From Bryopsis sp. KO-2023 (lineage: Eukaryota; Chlorophyta; Ulvophyceae; Bryopsidales; Bryopsidaceae), in the NCBI GenBank assembly GCA_030272585.1, contig BSYQ01000004.1:1674001-1738000 (forward strand): a DNA stretch of 64,000 nt, given 5' to 3'. Positions 11,001 to 22,449 of this stretch are shown in pieces (positions within the stretch are counted from its first letter, which is position 1; each line of letters opens with the position of its first letter). A program made the translations under genes and the position numbers. A model generated the notes under the pieces. The model did no database searches. It was not told the DNA's origin and saw only the letters and a list, made by a program, of their open reading frames with translations.

Positions 11001-14000
11001 GCAGCAACCAGTGCTCTTCCTAATCGAGGAGCATGGAAAGCTTGTGCAAAAGATTTCCCCGCACCTCGATCCTACAAAACTTCTCTACCTTGTGGAAGAG
11101 TGCTTGGACGAGGATGGGGTGAATCGGGTAGAGAAGGTGGTGATCAGTACAGGAAAAAATGATCACGAATTGGAGCTTGAGAAACTTGAGACCCTGGTTT
11201 CTCATATGCCCCTTGAGGAAACAGCATCGAAGCATGGTGCTGTGCGGGCCAAATCGCGAGAGAACCTCAGAGATTGGACACTCAACACGACGAGGGAGGT
11301 CGACAAAGGCGAAAAAACTATCGCATCGCCGTCCAGCCGCGACATCGATGTGATTGTCAAGAAAAAGGTGTTTGAGGAGGCATCTCAGGAAACTGGAAAA
11401 ATAAAAACAAGGATGCGACTGGAATTTGAGAATGTTTCGGGAGTGGAGTATGAAGTGCGGCTTGACGCCCTGGAGGAGAGGTTGGCGACTGTGGAAATTG
11501 ATGGCATTGCGAGGGAATTTGGCATCGCTACCCTCCGAAAGAGAGAAACACAGGAAGGAGGAGATGTTCAGGAAGACGTCGAGCCTATACTTGAGTCACG
11601 AACTGTGAAACGAGTTCCCGGAAACGAAAACGCCTTTTTGAGAGAGAAGAGCGTTGGGGGATTGGTTGGTGGTGAGGAAAAGCAAGTGGCGTCTGGGGGA
11701 TTCGAAGGTGCTCTTGGCGAGGTCGATTTGAATGTTTTCGAACGCCTGGCTCCCAAAAAGCGATCTGTTCACGATATTGTGCTCCAGTTTGGTCATGCGA
11801 GGACCTTTCTCAGTGGGATAGACGGACAGGAGGAGGAAGGAAGCTTCAGTGTTGAACATCAGGAATGTCGAGGTGAGAATGGGTTCTTTCTTGAAATGCT
11901 GAGTTGCATTTTTCTGAGGGCTGCGTAATGCAACGCTGTTTTCCATCCAGAGATTTTCTCCATCCAGGGATTTGATTTCCTTGTTTGTTTGGGGTAATTG
12001 AAACGCCTTTAGGGGATAGAGTTGATTTAATGGTGGGGGAGACGATCCTTAATGAAAACGATCATTTGGGTCCAGGCGCCGAAAAGAAGAAAAACGAGAG
12101 CAGAAAGAAGGTTACAATCGAGGTCGAAGATGTAACATATGAGATTGAGCTGGGAAGTTGGGAGTTTGCGATCCAGACAAAGCTCGCAGAAATAGTTGCG
12201 AAATGTGACATAGTGCGCCTCTCAGGAGGGAATGATGATATCGAAGAGGTGGCTTCAAAACGAATAGCTTATCGAGTTAAGGAGAGAGAAGTTGAGGGTA
12301 CGAGACCAAGGGAACAAAATGCCCAGATGTTTTTGCTGGGAAAAATGCACTCTGAGTCGCACCCAATGCACTCAACAAATCAGTTGCTTCGGATTTTGTG
12401 ACCCCTGTATTTTGTCTTTCATAAAATTCATTTCGTTCAAAGAGGAAGACTGACGAATCATTGTATGCTCACCTCCAGATGAACAAGGGAAACGTCAGGG
12501 AACGGTCGCCTACGTTGAATTTGAGATCGACGAGTGCTGGGTGGAACCGCAGACTTTGAAACTCGCCGTTGATTCGAGGCCACCAGAAGATATCATCGAT
12601 AATTATGGGAAGCTTTGCGGCCGCACAGGACAACGCACCCTCGAAATCTCTCCTGCCAAGCACCACTCTACCGCTGCAGGATCATCTTCAGTCAGCGCCG
12701 CCAAAGCTGCCACCGTAGTTGTCAGATCCAAAAAGAAGGCAAAAAAGGTGAAAATGTCAAGGTGCACGTTTGCTTGTACTTTCGAGTTCTCACAACCCAA
12801 CCCTTAACATGAAAAATGTTGCGCACAGGCCAAAAAGGAAAACCACAGAAACTGGAACACAAGAGGCAAGGAAGACGCTGCTCTTGATATTGTCGGACTG
12901 AACTTTTCACATGGAGGCCACGAGCAGCATTTTGAGGCAATGCTTGAAAAATTCGGGAAGGTCAGAACTCGAGCAAATCACACGATTCAGCAGCAATGCG
13001 TTTCAGACATATACGAAAACGATTTCTGCCACACTGAGAGCAAAACACTTCTGGCCGATGGGACTATTTCTATCCAAGTTCTCGATGCTCGCCAGGGCAA
13101 GGACTTGAAAGTCCTCCGGGAAAACGAAAACTGCAAGCTCCCTGGAGTCGAGATCGACATCCAACTTCTGACGGAAAAGGATTTCCAAAGATTCGTCTGC
13201 AAACATTTCGTGGACTTCGGAGCAGCGCCATTTTTCCGAGCTCATCAGAAGGATATGCAAGTTGTCAGGAAAGTTTTGGAGGCGGGAGGCGAAAAGGAAA
13301 AAATCAGCTCAAAAATCGAAAACGCTGAAGGGCTGAAGGACTGCGACGAAATCCCCCAGGAAGGAGTCATGGTTGCTAGGGACGACCTTGGGACGAAAAT
13401 CCCTAAACTCCGAAAGGTCCCCCCACCGCAGGCGACCATGAAAACAAACACAGACAAACGGGTTGCCAGGGACGACCTCGGGACGAAAATCCCCAAACTT
13501 CGAAAGGTCCCCCCACCACAGGCGACCATGAAAACAAACACAGACAAACGGGTTGCCAGGGACGACCTCGGGACGAAAATCCCCAAACTTCGAAAGGTCC
13601 CCCCACCGCAGGCGACCATGAAAACAAACACAGACAAACGGGTTGCCAGGGACGACCTCGGGACGAAAATCCCCAAACTTCGAAAGGTCCCCCCACCACA
13701 GGCGACCATGAAAACAAACACAGACAAACGGGTTGCCAGGGACGACCTCGGGACGAAAATCCCCAAACTTCGAAAGGTCCCCCCACCGCAGGCGACCATG
13801 AAAACAAACACAGACAAACGGGTTGCCAGGGACGACCTCGGGACGAAAATCCCCAAACTTCGAAAGGTCCCCCCACCGCAGGCGACCATGAAAACAAAGA
13901 CTGAGAAACTCGTGATTTGTGGGGCTGTGGAGAAAGCAAGTCATAGGCTGAGCCCACTCAGATTCGAACGTCGATTTCCACCCCCTCCTCGATCCAAACC

Positions 14001-14317
14001 ACCAGCGCGACTTGCCATTGGTGGCGAAGACGGTAAGTCAAACTTCTTTCTCGACCGGTCCCCATGCTTGGAGCCAATCGTGTGTATGGGTAGACATGCA
14101 CCAGGTTATTTCGAACTTCATGGATCATCGTGGTTTAACCCCTTCCATTGTGTCTGCAGAGATGTGCAACTTGAAAAAGTTGCAATTATTTTTAGAATTG
14201 GATGAGCAAGTGTGGGAGGAAGAGGAGGGGGTGGAGCGACTGGAGCGATTAGTCGCCAAGAGGAATCTGTGCCTGGCACTCAAGGAAGACCTGACGGAAG
14301 ATAATTTTGCTTTGTGA
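8042..14317 (+). CDS. gene A: membrane-anchored P-loop protein with about twelve IIEEHG-type repeats
   Basis: Predicted exons: 8042-8295, 8400-8730, 8811-9080 (or to 8975), 9169-11872, 12013-12297, 12479-12747, 12829-14032 and 14160-14317. Phases agree and give about 1,824 residues (1,789 with the shorter exon 3). The N-terminus has a hydrophobic anchor (AICFLGVTTVGVVGI) then Lys/Arg. Around residues 167-174 GPIMGGKT fits Walker A (GxxxxGKT); no GTPase or ATPase family is identifiable. The body holds repeats ending in IIEEHGEL (about 9679), IIKKHGEV (9965), LVAKYSRG, IVSKHRMF, VLEKHGTS (10740), LIEEHGKL, TASKHGAV, IAREFGIA, IVLQFGHA (11776), IVAKCDIV, IIDNYGKL (12595) and MLEKFGKV. Then come six 30-residue repeats, a PPPPRSKP stretch and an acidic/Leu-rich tail. 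Splice sites from exon 4 on are shared with gene B. The exon 3 donor is GC (CAG|GCAAGA) or GTTTGT. Confidence 0.75.
13372..13911 (+). repeat. 90-bp coding minisatellite, six copies
   Basis: Six head-to-tail 90-bp units encode a 30-residue basic/Pro-rich repeat starting VARDDLGTKIPK and ending TNTDKR (the last copy diverges to TKTEKL). Units 2-6 are almost identical. A single G/A difference in CCACC(G/A)CA runs G-A-G-A-G-G across units 1 to 6, which shows that 180-bp dimers were amplified. Gene B has one copy at the same place. The reverse strand is also open in three frames across the array, an artefact of the 90-base period. Confidence 0.95.
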
Positions 14318-15480
14318 TATTGAGACTGTTGTTGTAAGTTGATTTTTTTTGTGTGACATAACGTTCCCTGTGGCACGGGCTCCCGTCGATCGCATGTACA
14401 CGCTCGACTGATTATATTTTTTCAGGAACGGCACGAGGAATGAGGCCACTATCAAGGGGGTGACTCCAGTTTCTGTTTTCAGATCCTGCCGCTAAAAAAA
14501 GCATTACATATCTCAACACTTGACAAGTTTCAAAGAGCCTCCGAATTTTAAAACAACTGAACTGCAGCTTGGCCTTCCTTTTGAAACGTCGCAACACTTT
14601 TAAGAAAAGAGGAAAAGAGGCAATCTTTCAACAGCATTGGGTCCAACCCCCCTTCCAAAAGAGTGAAAAGAAAGAGAAATGTCTTCTGTACAGAAGAAGT
14701 GCCAATTCACAGATTGCATACTGGCATTCGCTGCGAGAATAGAAAGGAAAAGAAAACACGGTGTGGTTTTCACAGAGGTGTTGCTGGTCAATTCAAAACA
14801 TTGCTATTCTTTTTTGCTAGCAAATCCAAGCAAAGCTGCAATAGTGGAGTGTGGATACATTCAGACTTCCCTGCAAAAAGAAGCAACCAAATCAACATTC
14901 TTGATTGTCTTATTTACCTGCTTTGGTCAGGGATTGGGCGACATTCAAGTAACCTGCATCTGCAGCAAAATACAATGCACTTTTGCACTTTTAAATTATT
15001 TTGTGCATCCCCTGCACCAAAAATCCAAGGAAGCATTCCTACAATGTAAAATGTAGGCAGTATTGCAATAACTTCAGCCAGGGAAAATATACTGACACCA
15101 CCACCGCCTGCAAGGTGCTACTTTCCAAACGTAACTCTATTGGTTGGGAATCCTCGTCTGAACTGACACCTTTTGTAAACCATACATTTATTTTTAAAAG
15201 AAAAACGAGAATACAATGAAATTTGAAGTCTACTTGCAGTGAAAATGAAAGCTAGGTTACATTCACTGGTTTCAATCAGAATGTGGTGTTGTGCAAGAAA
15301 TTTCATCCGTATCATCACTTCCCTTTAGTGAATGAAATAGCTGACAGCAGTCGTGTGAGCTGGGGCGAGTTTCAAGGCAGGGAATTCATATTTATTCTGG
15401 CCTAATACTTTATATGAAAAACAATTTGCAGGCAAATTATTTCTTAAACAAACCAAAAAATTTCTTACATCGCCGAAAGT
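14318..15480. other. 3' flank of gene A with a small reverse-strand ankyrin scrap
   Basis: A good donor (GTAAGTTG, 14334) and an acceptor (TTTTTTCAG, 14418-14426) follow the stop codon and are conserved in gene B, so there may be a 3'-UTR intron. On the minus strand at about 14440-14495 is a piece of an ankyrin repeat (DLKTETGVTPLIVA), also present near 32165-32215. The remainder shows no coding signal. Confidence 0.5.
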
Positions 15481-15484
15481 ATGG

Positions 15485-15683
15485 GATGCAGAATTATAAC
15501 TCACCAACATCTTGGACTCTCAGGCTCGATGGGTGGGGACGACTCAGGGGCAAAGGTTTGTGAAACCTTCAAGCCAAATTCAACAGTTTTAAGAACTTCT
15601 GCATTCATTCTGGCTGAATTGAATTGGGTTCCAACATGCACATCTATTTTCAGCATCATGGTGAATCACGGCTTTCTCTTCTT
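15485..15683 (-). pseudogene. remnant of a trypsin linker exon (T9-like)
   Basis: On the minus strand a Ser/Pro/Glu-rich segment (APESSPPIEPESP) precedes GTGAGT. It matches the linker exon of T2 (about 5485-5577) and of T9 (about 33168-33270). The protease exons that should lie at higher coordinates are missing, so only this tail remains, carried along with the duplicated gene A flank. Confidence 0.6.
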
Positions 15684-15837
15684 TCTCAGTCTCATATTAG
15701 TGTGCTTTGTTTCAACACTGCCCTGGGGTCGTATTGATTGATGATGGGATGAGCAGTTCCGAACTTGTCAGATCAATGGAACCACAGGCTATAAAGAGAC
15801 CGGGCTGTCACGAAGAAAATGGCAAAATATTTCTTGA

Positions 15838-17220
15838 GACATCAAAAAAGACAGTTCTCTACTCTCACTCTCTTTCTGGGTAAAGTCTCAACCTGTCCTT
15901 ATTTGCCCCACAGTTGAGTGATGTAAGTATCCCTCCCAGAACAAGTATGATTCAAATGAGATGTCATATTTCTCTTGAACCCACAACAATAAGGGGGCGT
16001 CCATGTTGTAGCAGCTTCCGGAGCGAAGGAGTGAGTGAAACTCCACCACCCTGATTGTCATACAGAACAACAAATAGGTGAATCTTCCCTCAAGTCGAAA
16101 ATAAAGTGAAGAAGTGAGTGATGGAGAAAGGAGATTCACACCCGTTTCTTAATTTTAGTTCACCCTTTTGTTCCCCTTTTTCCTAACCGGTTGGCACTTT
16201 AAACAGTTGGCACTTGGTTTTTCGAGAAAGGAAAAACAAAATCGAACTTTGGCACACCAAAAACTCAGAAATAGATACATTAGAAAGAATGTAAGGAATG
16301 ACTCCATGGAAGAGTGTATTTTTCATCACCCAAGTGGAGGTTGGGACACATGGAAGAACAAAATTTCCACACCTAGGTGTGGAAATCCGCGATCAATAGG
16401 CCTGTTGATCGCCGCCAGGCGAGTGTCCTGCATATGAAAGTAGACTGGACGCCATGGCTCCAGTACGAGTTTTTCAGGATGGGTGAGAAAAACGCCAAAT
16501 TCAACGCCATCCGACCCACCTGACAGATCACCGCACGCAACTCTTTGCGTCGACACCCACAAGAGCGCCCATATCAAGGACGCAAGCATAGGAAGCCGGT
16601 TCCACGCAGCGTTTGATCCTGTGAGGAGAACGCTCAGATCGCGAAATTGTGGTAATTCGAGCCGCCACTGATATGAGGGTGTGCAAGTGTATGGTCCGCG
16701 TGCTTTTTCCCAGCACTTCTGGCAGGCGCGCATGAATTCAACCAGACCATGAACAATGGTTGGCCCTCAATGACGGCGCGTGCATCCCTGGAAGCAGATC
16801 TCTTTCGAGAAGTCGTTTGGACTTCCCACCCGAAGTGCACACCCTGTAACCACTACGAGAATCATGAGGATAGGTGAGAACAGCGCCAAATTCAAGTGCA
16901 TCCGACCTACCTAACGGAACACGGCACATAGCTCTGTGCGCTGAATCGCACAAAAGCGTCCATATCAAGGACGTAAGCATAGGAAGCTGGTTCGATGTTG
17001 CGTCCGGCCGAGAACGTTCTGATCGCAAAAATTGTGGTAGCTCGAGTCCCCCAAAATACCCCATCCAGTGCGGGGTGTGCGAGTGATGGTTCGTGTGCTC
17101 CTTTTGTCAGCATCTGAAAGGGCCTGAATTGGAGCAGGTCGAGAGCGGCGGATCTGCTTGCTGGTCGCCACTCAAAACCCCAGCCGCAGATCTCGAAGGG
17201 ACTTCCCACCCGAACTGCAC
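15838..17220. repeat. dispersed block, two to three copies in tandem
   Basis: This region carries members of a repeat found upstream of the minus-strand trypsin genes. One part (about 16000-16090) matches 22560-22640, 48680-48770 and 58020-58100. Another (about 16480-16700, with a diverged copy at 16860-17090) matches 22990-23290, 48890-49500, 50200-50400 (opposite orientation) and 58300-58480. No reading frame is conserved without stops in every copy, and differences between copies show no third-position bias, so I treat it as non-coding or a dead exon cluster. Confidence 0.55.
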
Positions 17221-19299
17221 ATTAAGTGTCATTAACCTCGGTATGATGACCCCAGCATGTCTTGTTTCGTTCGTTTTCCCAGACAACATGTTTCCCAGTT
17301 TGCACCAGAGGCACTCACGGTGTGCGCCAAAGCGTCTGAGTCATCCACCCACGACGATGCTGCGCAAGCAACCTGATCGTCAGAACCACAAAGAAATCAT
17401 TTAAAAAGAAATTCTTATGATTCACGAGCCATCACAAAAATATGGCCACCTCACACAACCAAATTCGAAAGAAAAGCCCTGCTCGCATTCATATATGGCT
17501 CCGTGGTTCAGGGCTTTCTTTACAGTTCGAAATACACTCTGGACTATCATCTTCTCGGATCATTTCTGGAAAGGCTTTCAAGGTCATGTTATGTTTGAGG
17601 TGCCTGCCAATCAGTGATTGTGTCTGACATCCTACCATATTCAATTTCGCCAGTACAGAAGTGGTCCTAGATTTGGCAATTTCATCTTGTTGTGGCCCCT
17701 TTGTGGCCCCAAAATTATGTTATAAAGAAAATATGTGGCCTTTTTTGTGGTTCAAGAATTTACCACACTGAGAATCACCTGTATGATCTTCATTTTGGAC
17801 TATTTATTTTTTTTTTCAAACACCTGCTTCCTGAGTGACTGCCAGATTGGGGGATGTGAACCCAGAATGAGTTAGTAATCGAAATTGCTAGCTTAAAAAA
17901 AAGAAATTGTTCTTTAGTTGCTATTTTTTTTTCCATATTCCTAAATCACTCAGCTCATTTTGTCCAGACAAAAGTTTGAACAAAAAAGTGGGTAGCAAGG
18001 GGAAAAAAAATTCACAAAAGTTTTTCGAGTGAACAAGAAAAATCATTTGTGTTGGGATAATACAAGAAAAGTTGACACTTTGGGAATAAATGAAACATAA
18101 ATGTTGTGGAGAAGTCCTGGCAGACATGCACCGCCACCAAACAAACAAACAAACAAACAAACAAACAAATATAATTATATGCGAAGATGCACAGCCGCCA
18201 CTGTGAGTTGTGGCCATTTCTGGGCGCATCTTTGGATGCCACACTGACTGCGGTAAATCTGTTTCCATCCAAGCCTCCTGCTTTCAGCCCCATTCAAAGA
18301 TACGATGTCAACATCCGAAAATGAATCATCCTCAGCATGCATGTCCAACAGAAATAATGTGACATCTTGCCTCCCCCGCCCCTCTGAATGCTATCAACAG
18401 AAAAAAAAAGAGTTTGGAAAAAGAAAACAATCATAAACCAACACAACCTGTCATCCTGGGAAGGAATTGGTGCAGTGTTTTGTTGGTGTTTTGTACTCCA
18501 GGGCACCTCACTTCCTCCCTGAAGTTCATGTAAAAATGCCCGACTATTTCCACAAACATAGACGTGTATACCGCATCCACACCATGTGACTCCGACTTGA
18601 GCCCAAGTTACAGGTGGGGTCTGTGAACTCTTCTTTCAGTGGCTGTCATTCTCTGGGATTCAACAGTTGAATGATTACTCATACAAACAAACAAACAAAC
18701 AAACGTGATTGCATGCAAAAAAATGCCTCCAGATCATCTATCTAGATCGGAAGGCTCAGGTAGGTGAGAAATGTTGTCGGCTGGGATTGGACTTTATGTA
18801 TGTTTCGCGAAATATCTAAACAATTGGACAAGTCGTCTGTGTGCTCTGGATGAACATTGCGCAACACAGTCTATGTGTTGTGAAAGTGCAGGTGTCTTCC
18901 TTTCTTCGAACTTGAAACATGACTTCACAGCTCCTGTCAAAGCAATTCATCCATTATCTGACAGGTTAAAAGCCTACTAATCCACCAATGCTTTCCCTAC
19001 GTTGTGCCAACATCAACATCACCCCCTACTGGCGGTAATCTATTCTCCACTTGTAAAAGGCATTCCTGCTCCGAGATTTGTTAAATGTTGAAAAATCTCC
19101 GTCAGAGCCCATGACGGAGATTTATGGGAATATGGGTATATGGGAATCTACGGACTCAATCTCACCCACCCAGTCAGCAAAAGGTGTTATGCACATAGTA
19201 AGGAGAGACAAAAATGGCACTGCTACCCCCCCCCCCCCCCCTCTCAAAACACCAAAATGAAAAGAAATCACACACACACTTGCCACCTTAACCGTTCAA
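17221..19299. other. intergenic, CAAA tetranucleotide tracts
   Basis: No gene is recognisable. There are (CAAA)n tracts at about 18139-18168 and 18686-18704. The segment from about 18570 to 19300 resembles 34850-35845, in both cases the 3' flank of a minus-strand trypsin-ankyrin gene, so it is probably downstream sequence duplicated with T5 and T6. Confidence 0.5.
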
Positions 19300-19324
19300 A
19301 AGTTTTTTGAGTCGCTCTATCTCT

Positions 19325-19486
19325 GACGCAGCCTATTCAGGGAATGGGGAGGCCATTGAAGTTCTTAAAGGGGCTGGGGCTGATCTCAGTATCAAGGATA
19401 ATGATGGGAATACGCTCGAAGATGAAATTTGCCAGTGTATGTTTTTTTTCAATATAAGTAACATTTGTGGGGAAGGGAGATGCGGT
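19325..19486 (+). other. micro-inversion inside the last exon of T5
   Basis: On the plus strand this piece reads DAAYSGNGEAIEVLKGAGA and then DNDGNTLEDEICQC, while both flanks encode the same ankyrin exon on the minus strand. In T6 (36192-35846) the equivalent text runs entirely on the minus strand (FGIGEAIEALKGAGADLSI). The inversion is about 160 bp, and short TCTC/GAGA inverted repeats lie at the breakpoints. Confidence 0.85.
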
Positions 19487-21069
19487 GTCCCCAAGCTTGT
19501 TTTGGGCATCTATTTCAGCTCCATTGTCCAAAAGGAACTGAATGAACTCTGGGTTTGCGACAGAGGCAGCAATGTGCAAAGGTGTTAAGTTAAATTCATC
19601 GCCAGTATTCACGTCGGCACCTGTAGACCGCAGCACAATACCTCAATCTCAGATTTATCAAAGGATGCTTAGAATGCCATTTGCTGTAGGGCCATACAAT
19701 CCCTGAAAATTTCTTTTGGGAGCTTTCTTCTATTCATGTATGTAGAAGTTACGCTGAGAAAAAACAAAATTGCATGCAAACAGAAAAATCAAATAGAAGT
19801 TGTCCTGAAGAAAATAAGAATTGCATGCAAAGAGCAAAATTCAATCAGTGAAATCTTCCAGATGGAACCCGATGCTGAATTTTGAACAAAAAAAAAGGAA
19901 CGCACTTGAAAAAAAAAACCACATGGTATTTGGTGTCAAAAGCTTCTTCGTTCAATTCATAATTATTTTTTGGCGAAGGAAGCTGTGCTGGGGGAGCGGA
20001 CACATCCAGAAGTTCAAATGTAACCAATGCAGATTTGCTGTCTGAAACTACCTGCTTCAACCAAAACCTTTGCAATAGTCAACCGACCATTGCTAACAGC
20101 AATCTGTAATGTGGATGATCCATCAGCAGCTTGTGCTTCAATGTTGGCCCCTGCAGCAGCAATGCCCACCTCACAGCGATTTCAGAAAATTTCAAGAATT
20201 AAAAAAGAAACGAACATGGGCAATTTAAACAGATGGAACTGGCTCCAGAACAACTCCCCCCCCCCCCCAAAAAAAAGAAAAAAGATGAAAAACATGGAAA
20301 AGGGCAAATTGGAACTAACATATCAGTGGTCTGTTTCTGTGAACCGAAAAAACATTAAGAAAAAACCTCTTAAAAAAAAACTTTTTAACAATTATGAGTA
20401 TCTTGCTAATCTGATCAAGATGCCGATGAGGGTGATGGAGACTGAATGATGTGCGGCTTATTTTTTACACTTCGGTCACAGTCAGAAGATAATGCCCAAA
20501 GACGCTGTAAAATAAACACTTGCATTCAAAAATGCAGCCACTCACCTGCTTCAATTAGTATCTTAACAATTTCCACATGACCGAAACGAGTGGCGGCATG
20601 CAATGGAGTATATTTTGACTTTTCATGTGTGGATGACAAATCAGCGCCTTTTGAAAGTAGCTCCTACAGATCAACACCACCCCTGGTTGTTCTATCATAT
20701 TGTTTTGATGAACCAAGGTTTTTTTTTTCATATGCATGCCCAAAAGCAAATGTTGAAAAAGCTACCTTCACTTTTTCGGAGTCCCCAACACTGGCAGCAT
20801 CGTAGAGGTCTCGATTCAGTTTTTCATTATCCTTTCGTCAGATTGGAAAAAAACATAGATAGAAAGAAAGGGAGAAAAAAAAATCAGTAGTGAGCCAATT
20901 GCAGACACAACATGCACTCCGATTAACAAGTGTGGCTGAGCGGAAAATGAGAAAGTTTTTGGTTTACTTCTCCTCAAGTCATGTTTCAGGTGTCATTTTT
21001 CACCCTTTTGCTGCAAGAAAAAAAGTGACATGCAGAAAAAAATCCAGATAATTAACCCGTCGCTCTAGA

Positions 21070-21072
<3 letters not shown>

Positions 21073-21117
<45 letters not shown>
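21073..21117. repeat. (CA)n microsatellite
   Basis: An uninterrupted run of about 22 CA dinucleotides lies in the T5 intron, just downstream of the linker exon. Confidence 0.95.
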
Positions 21118-21118
<1 letters not shown>

Positions 21119-22393
21119 CGTGCCTATTTCTTGTAGCAAAGAAGTGTCATACAAATAGGAACAGCCATGCTTACCGAAGAAGTGGTGGCTTGGGGAGGTG
21201 AAAAGTCGAAGGATGAAAAGTCGAAAGAGAATGGAGGAGAAGAAGAGGTTGTTGTGGTGGTTTCAGATGGAGACTTCCCCATTTTTTCATCTATCCATTG
21301 CCGGAAGCTGCTGACTCTGGTGTACACATCAGGTGTCGTTGAATCGCAAGCGGTCGGGCCAAAAGATACAATGCCAACCAACAGATCGAAGTCTGGATTC
21401 CCTTCAGTGATGCTTCCACCCCCCTTGCTGTCACATATCAGCAAAGGACCTCCAGAATCGCCTGGATCAATTCAAAACAATCTGTCAAACTCACGACCAA
21501 AATTTATTGAAGCAGAAATTATAGAACACATGTCTCTCAAATGGCTGGTGCATTATTGTTTTTGGCTACTTTCCAACTCCAACTGCTCACCCTCGCATGC
21601 TCCTTGTTTGGCAGAGTGAGCACAAATCATATTCTCTTTGAGATCAGACAATGCAAGCTTGCAATTTTCGTTGCTGACGTACTCCACTTGGTCTGCAAAT
21701 TGAAGAACTTTAGGCAAGCGACCTCGTTTGCTGGTCCTGCCAAACCCTGCAGTGGCTAGAAGCTGACCCGCTCCAAGGGTGTCCTCACTTTGGGGTAGCA
21801 TTACTGGCTTTTTGGTGGATGGCTCTTTGAGGCGCACAAGGGCAATATCAAATCCATCTTGGATGGTTCCTGTGTAGCTCTCATGAATTATAACCTCCAC
21901 TGACCAGATGACCTACAAATACTGTCGACACCTCAGACGAATGTTCATGCAGGCAATATTGCTGCTTTCCTTGAGATTCTAACCAAAAGTATCAACTCCA
22001 ATAAAAGAAACTACTGTCCTGTTCTCCCCATACTTCATTGTGGACACACAAAAAAATGGAGTACCTCTGCAGACGATTCATCATCTCTTCCATGTGCACC
22101 CACAAACACCAAAAAAGTCGACCCCAGGGAGTCTTCCCCAATCAAACAATGGGCTGCTGTCAAGACCCACTGAGGGGCAATTAGTGTGCCTCCACAACGA
22201 TGAGTTCGGGTACCTGCCTCTCTCAATGAGCAAGGATAAGGAAACCGCCCTACAGGGGCATCTTGGCCCCCCTGTGGATGCCGATGTGCAGTCTTATATC
22301 ATTGTTCCCAATCAACACTACCCGGTTGTGTTGATATTCTTCACAATCAGCCATTGTGAGAAAAGGGGACAAGTATTCTCAAAAAATTCACAA

Positions 22394-22438
22394 ACACACT
22401 CACTCACTCACTCTCTCTCTCTCACTCTCTCTCTCTCG
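22394..22438. repeat. CT/CA-rich microsatellite
   Basis: Runs of CACTCACTCACT followed by CTCTCTCTCT lie upstream of T5. A similar CT tract occurs at the same relative place upstream of T6 (about 48535). Confidence 0.9.
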
Positions 22439-22449
22439 TCTTAACCTAT

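Larger units (their letters stand above)
9403..15683. repeat. segmental duplicate of 28241-33364
   Basis: The body of gene A and 1.4 kb of its 3' flank match the body and flank of gene B, with many small in-frame gaps in the coding part. Similarity begins abruptly at GATATTCAGCTCAG inside exon 4 of A and exon 3 of B. Upstream of that point the two genes are unrelated, so the duplicated unit carries the repeat body but not the head. Confidence 0.8.
19300..22271 (-). pseudogene. T5: trypsin-ankyrin gene with intact protease exons and an inverted ankyrin segment
   Basis: Minus-strand exons: 22271-22065 ([23 protein letters not shown]), 21912-21591 (GFDIALVRLKEPS), 21461-21175 (GDSGGPLLICD and a Ser/Thr/Pro linker). 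Ankyrin exons are about 20835-20766, 20663-20546 (TPLHAATRFGHVEIVKILIE), 20150-20052 and 19620 onward. The His-Asp-Ser triad is complete and the protease exons are open, so this was an active enzyme until recently. In the last exon bases 19325-19486 are inverted relative to T6, which destroys the final repeat and the normal end. A signal-peptide exon was not identified. The ankyrin tail suggests tethering to or recognition of a protein partner, by analogy with ankyrin repeats in general. Confidence 0.75.

Noticed and set aside
13245-13957. Three long reverse-strand open frames over the 90-bp array
   Set aside because: They exist only because the 90-base period keeps any open frame open. The plus frame alone continues into conserved exons shared with gene B.
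16480-17090. Plus-strand frame with HKSAHIKD(V/A)SIGS, similar in several copies of the dispersed block
   Set aside because: Differences between copies fall evenly over the three codon positions and several copies carry stops, so I do not call it a gene.
21073-21117. Regular short repeats considered as a CRISPR-like array
   Set aside because: A simple dinucleotide run with no spacers, in eukaryotic DNA.
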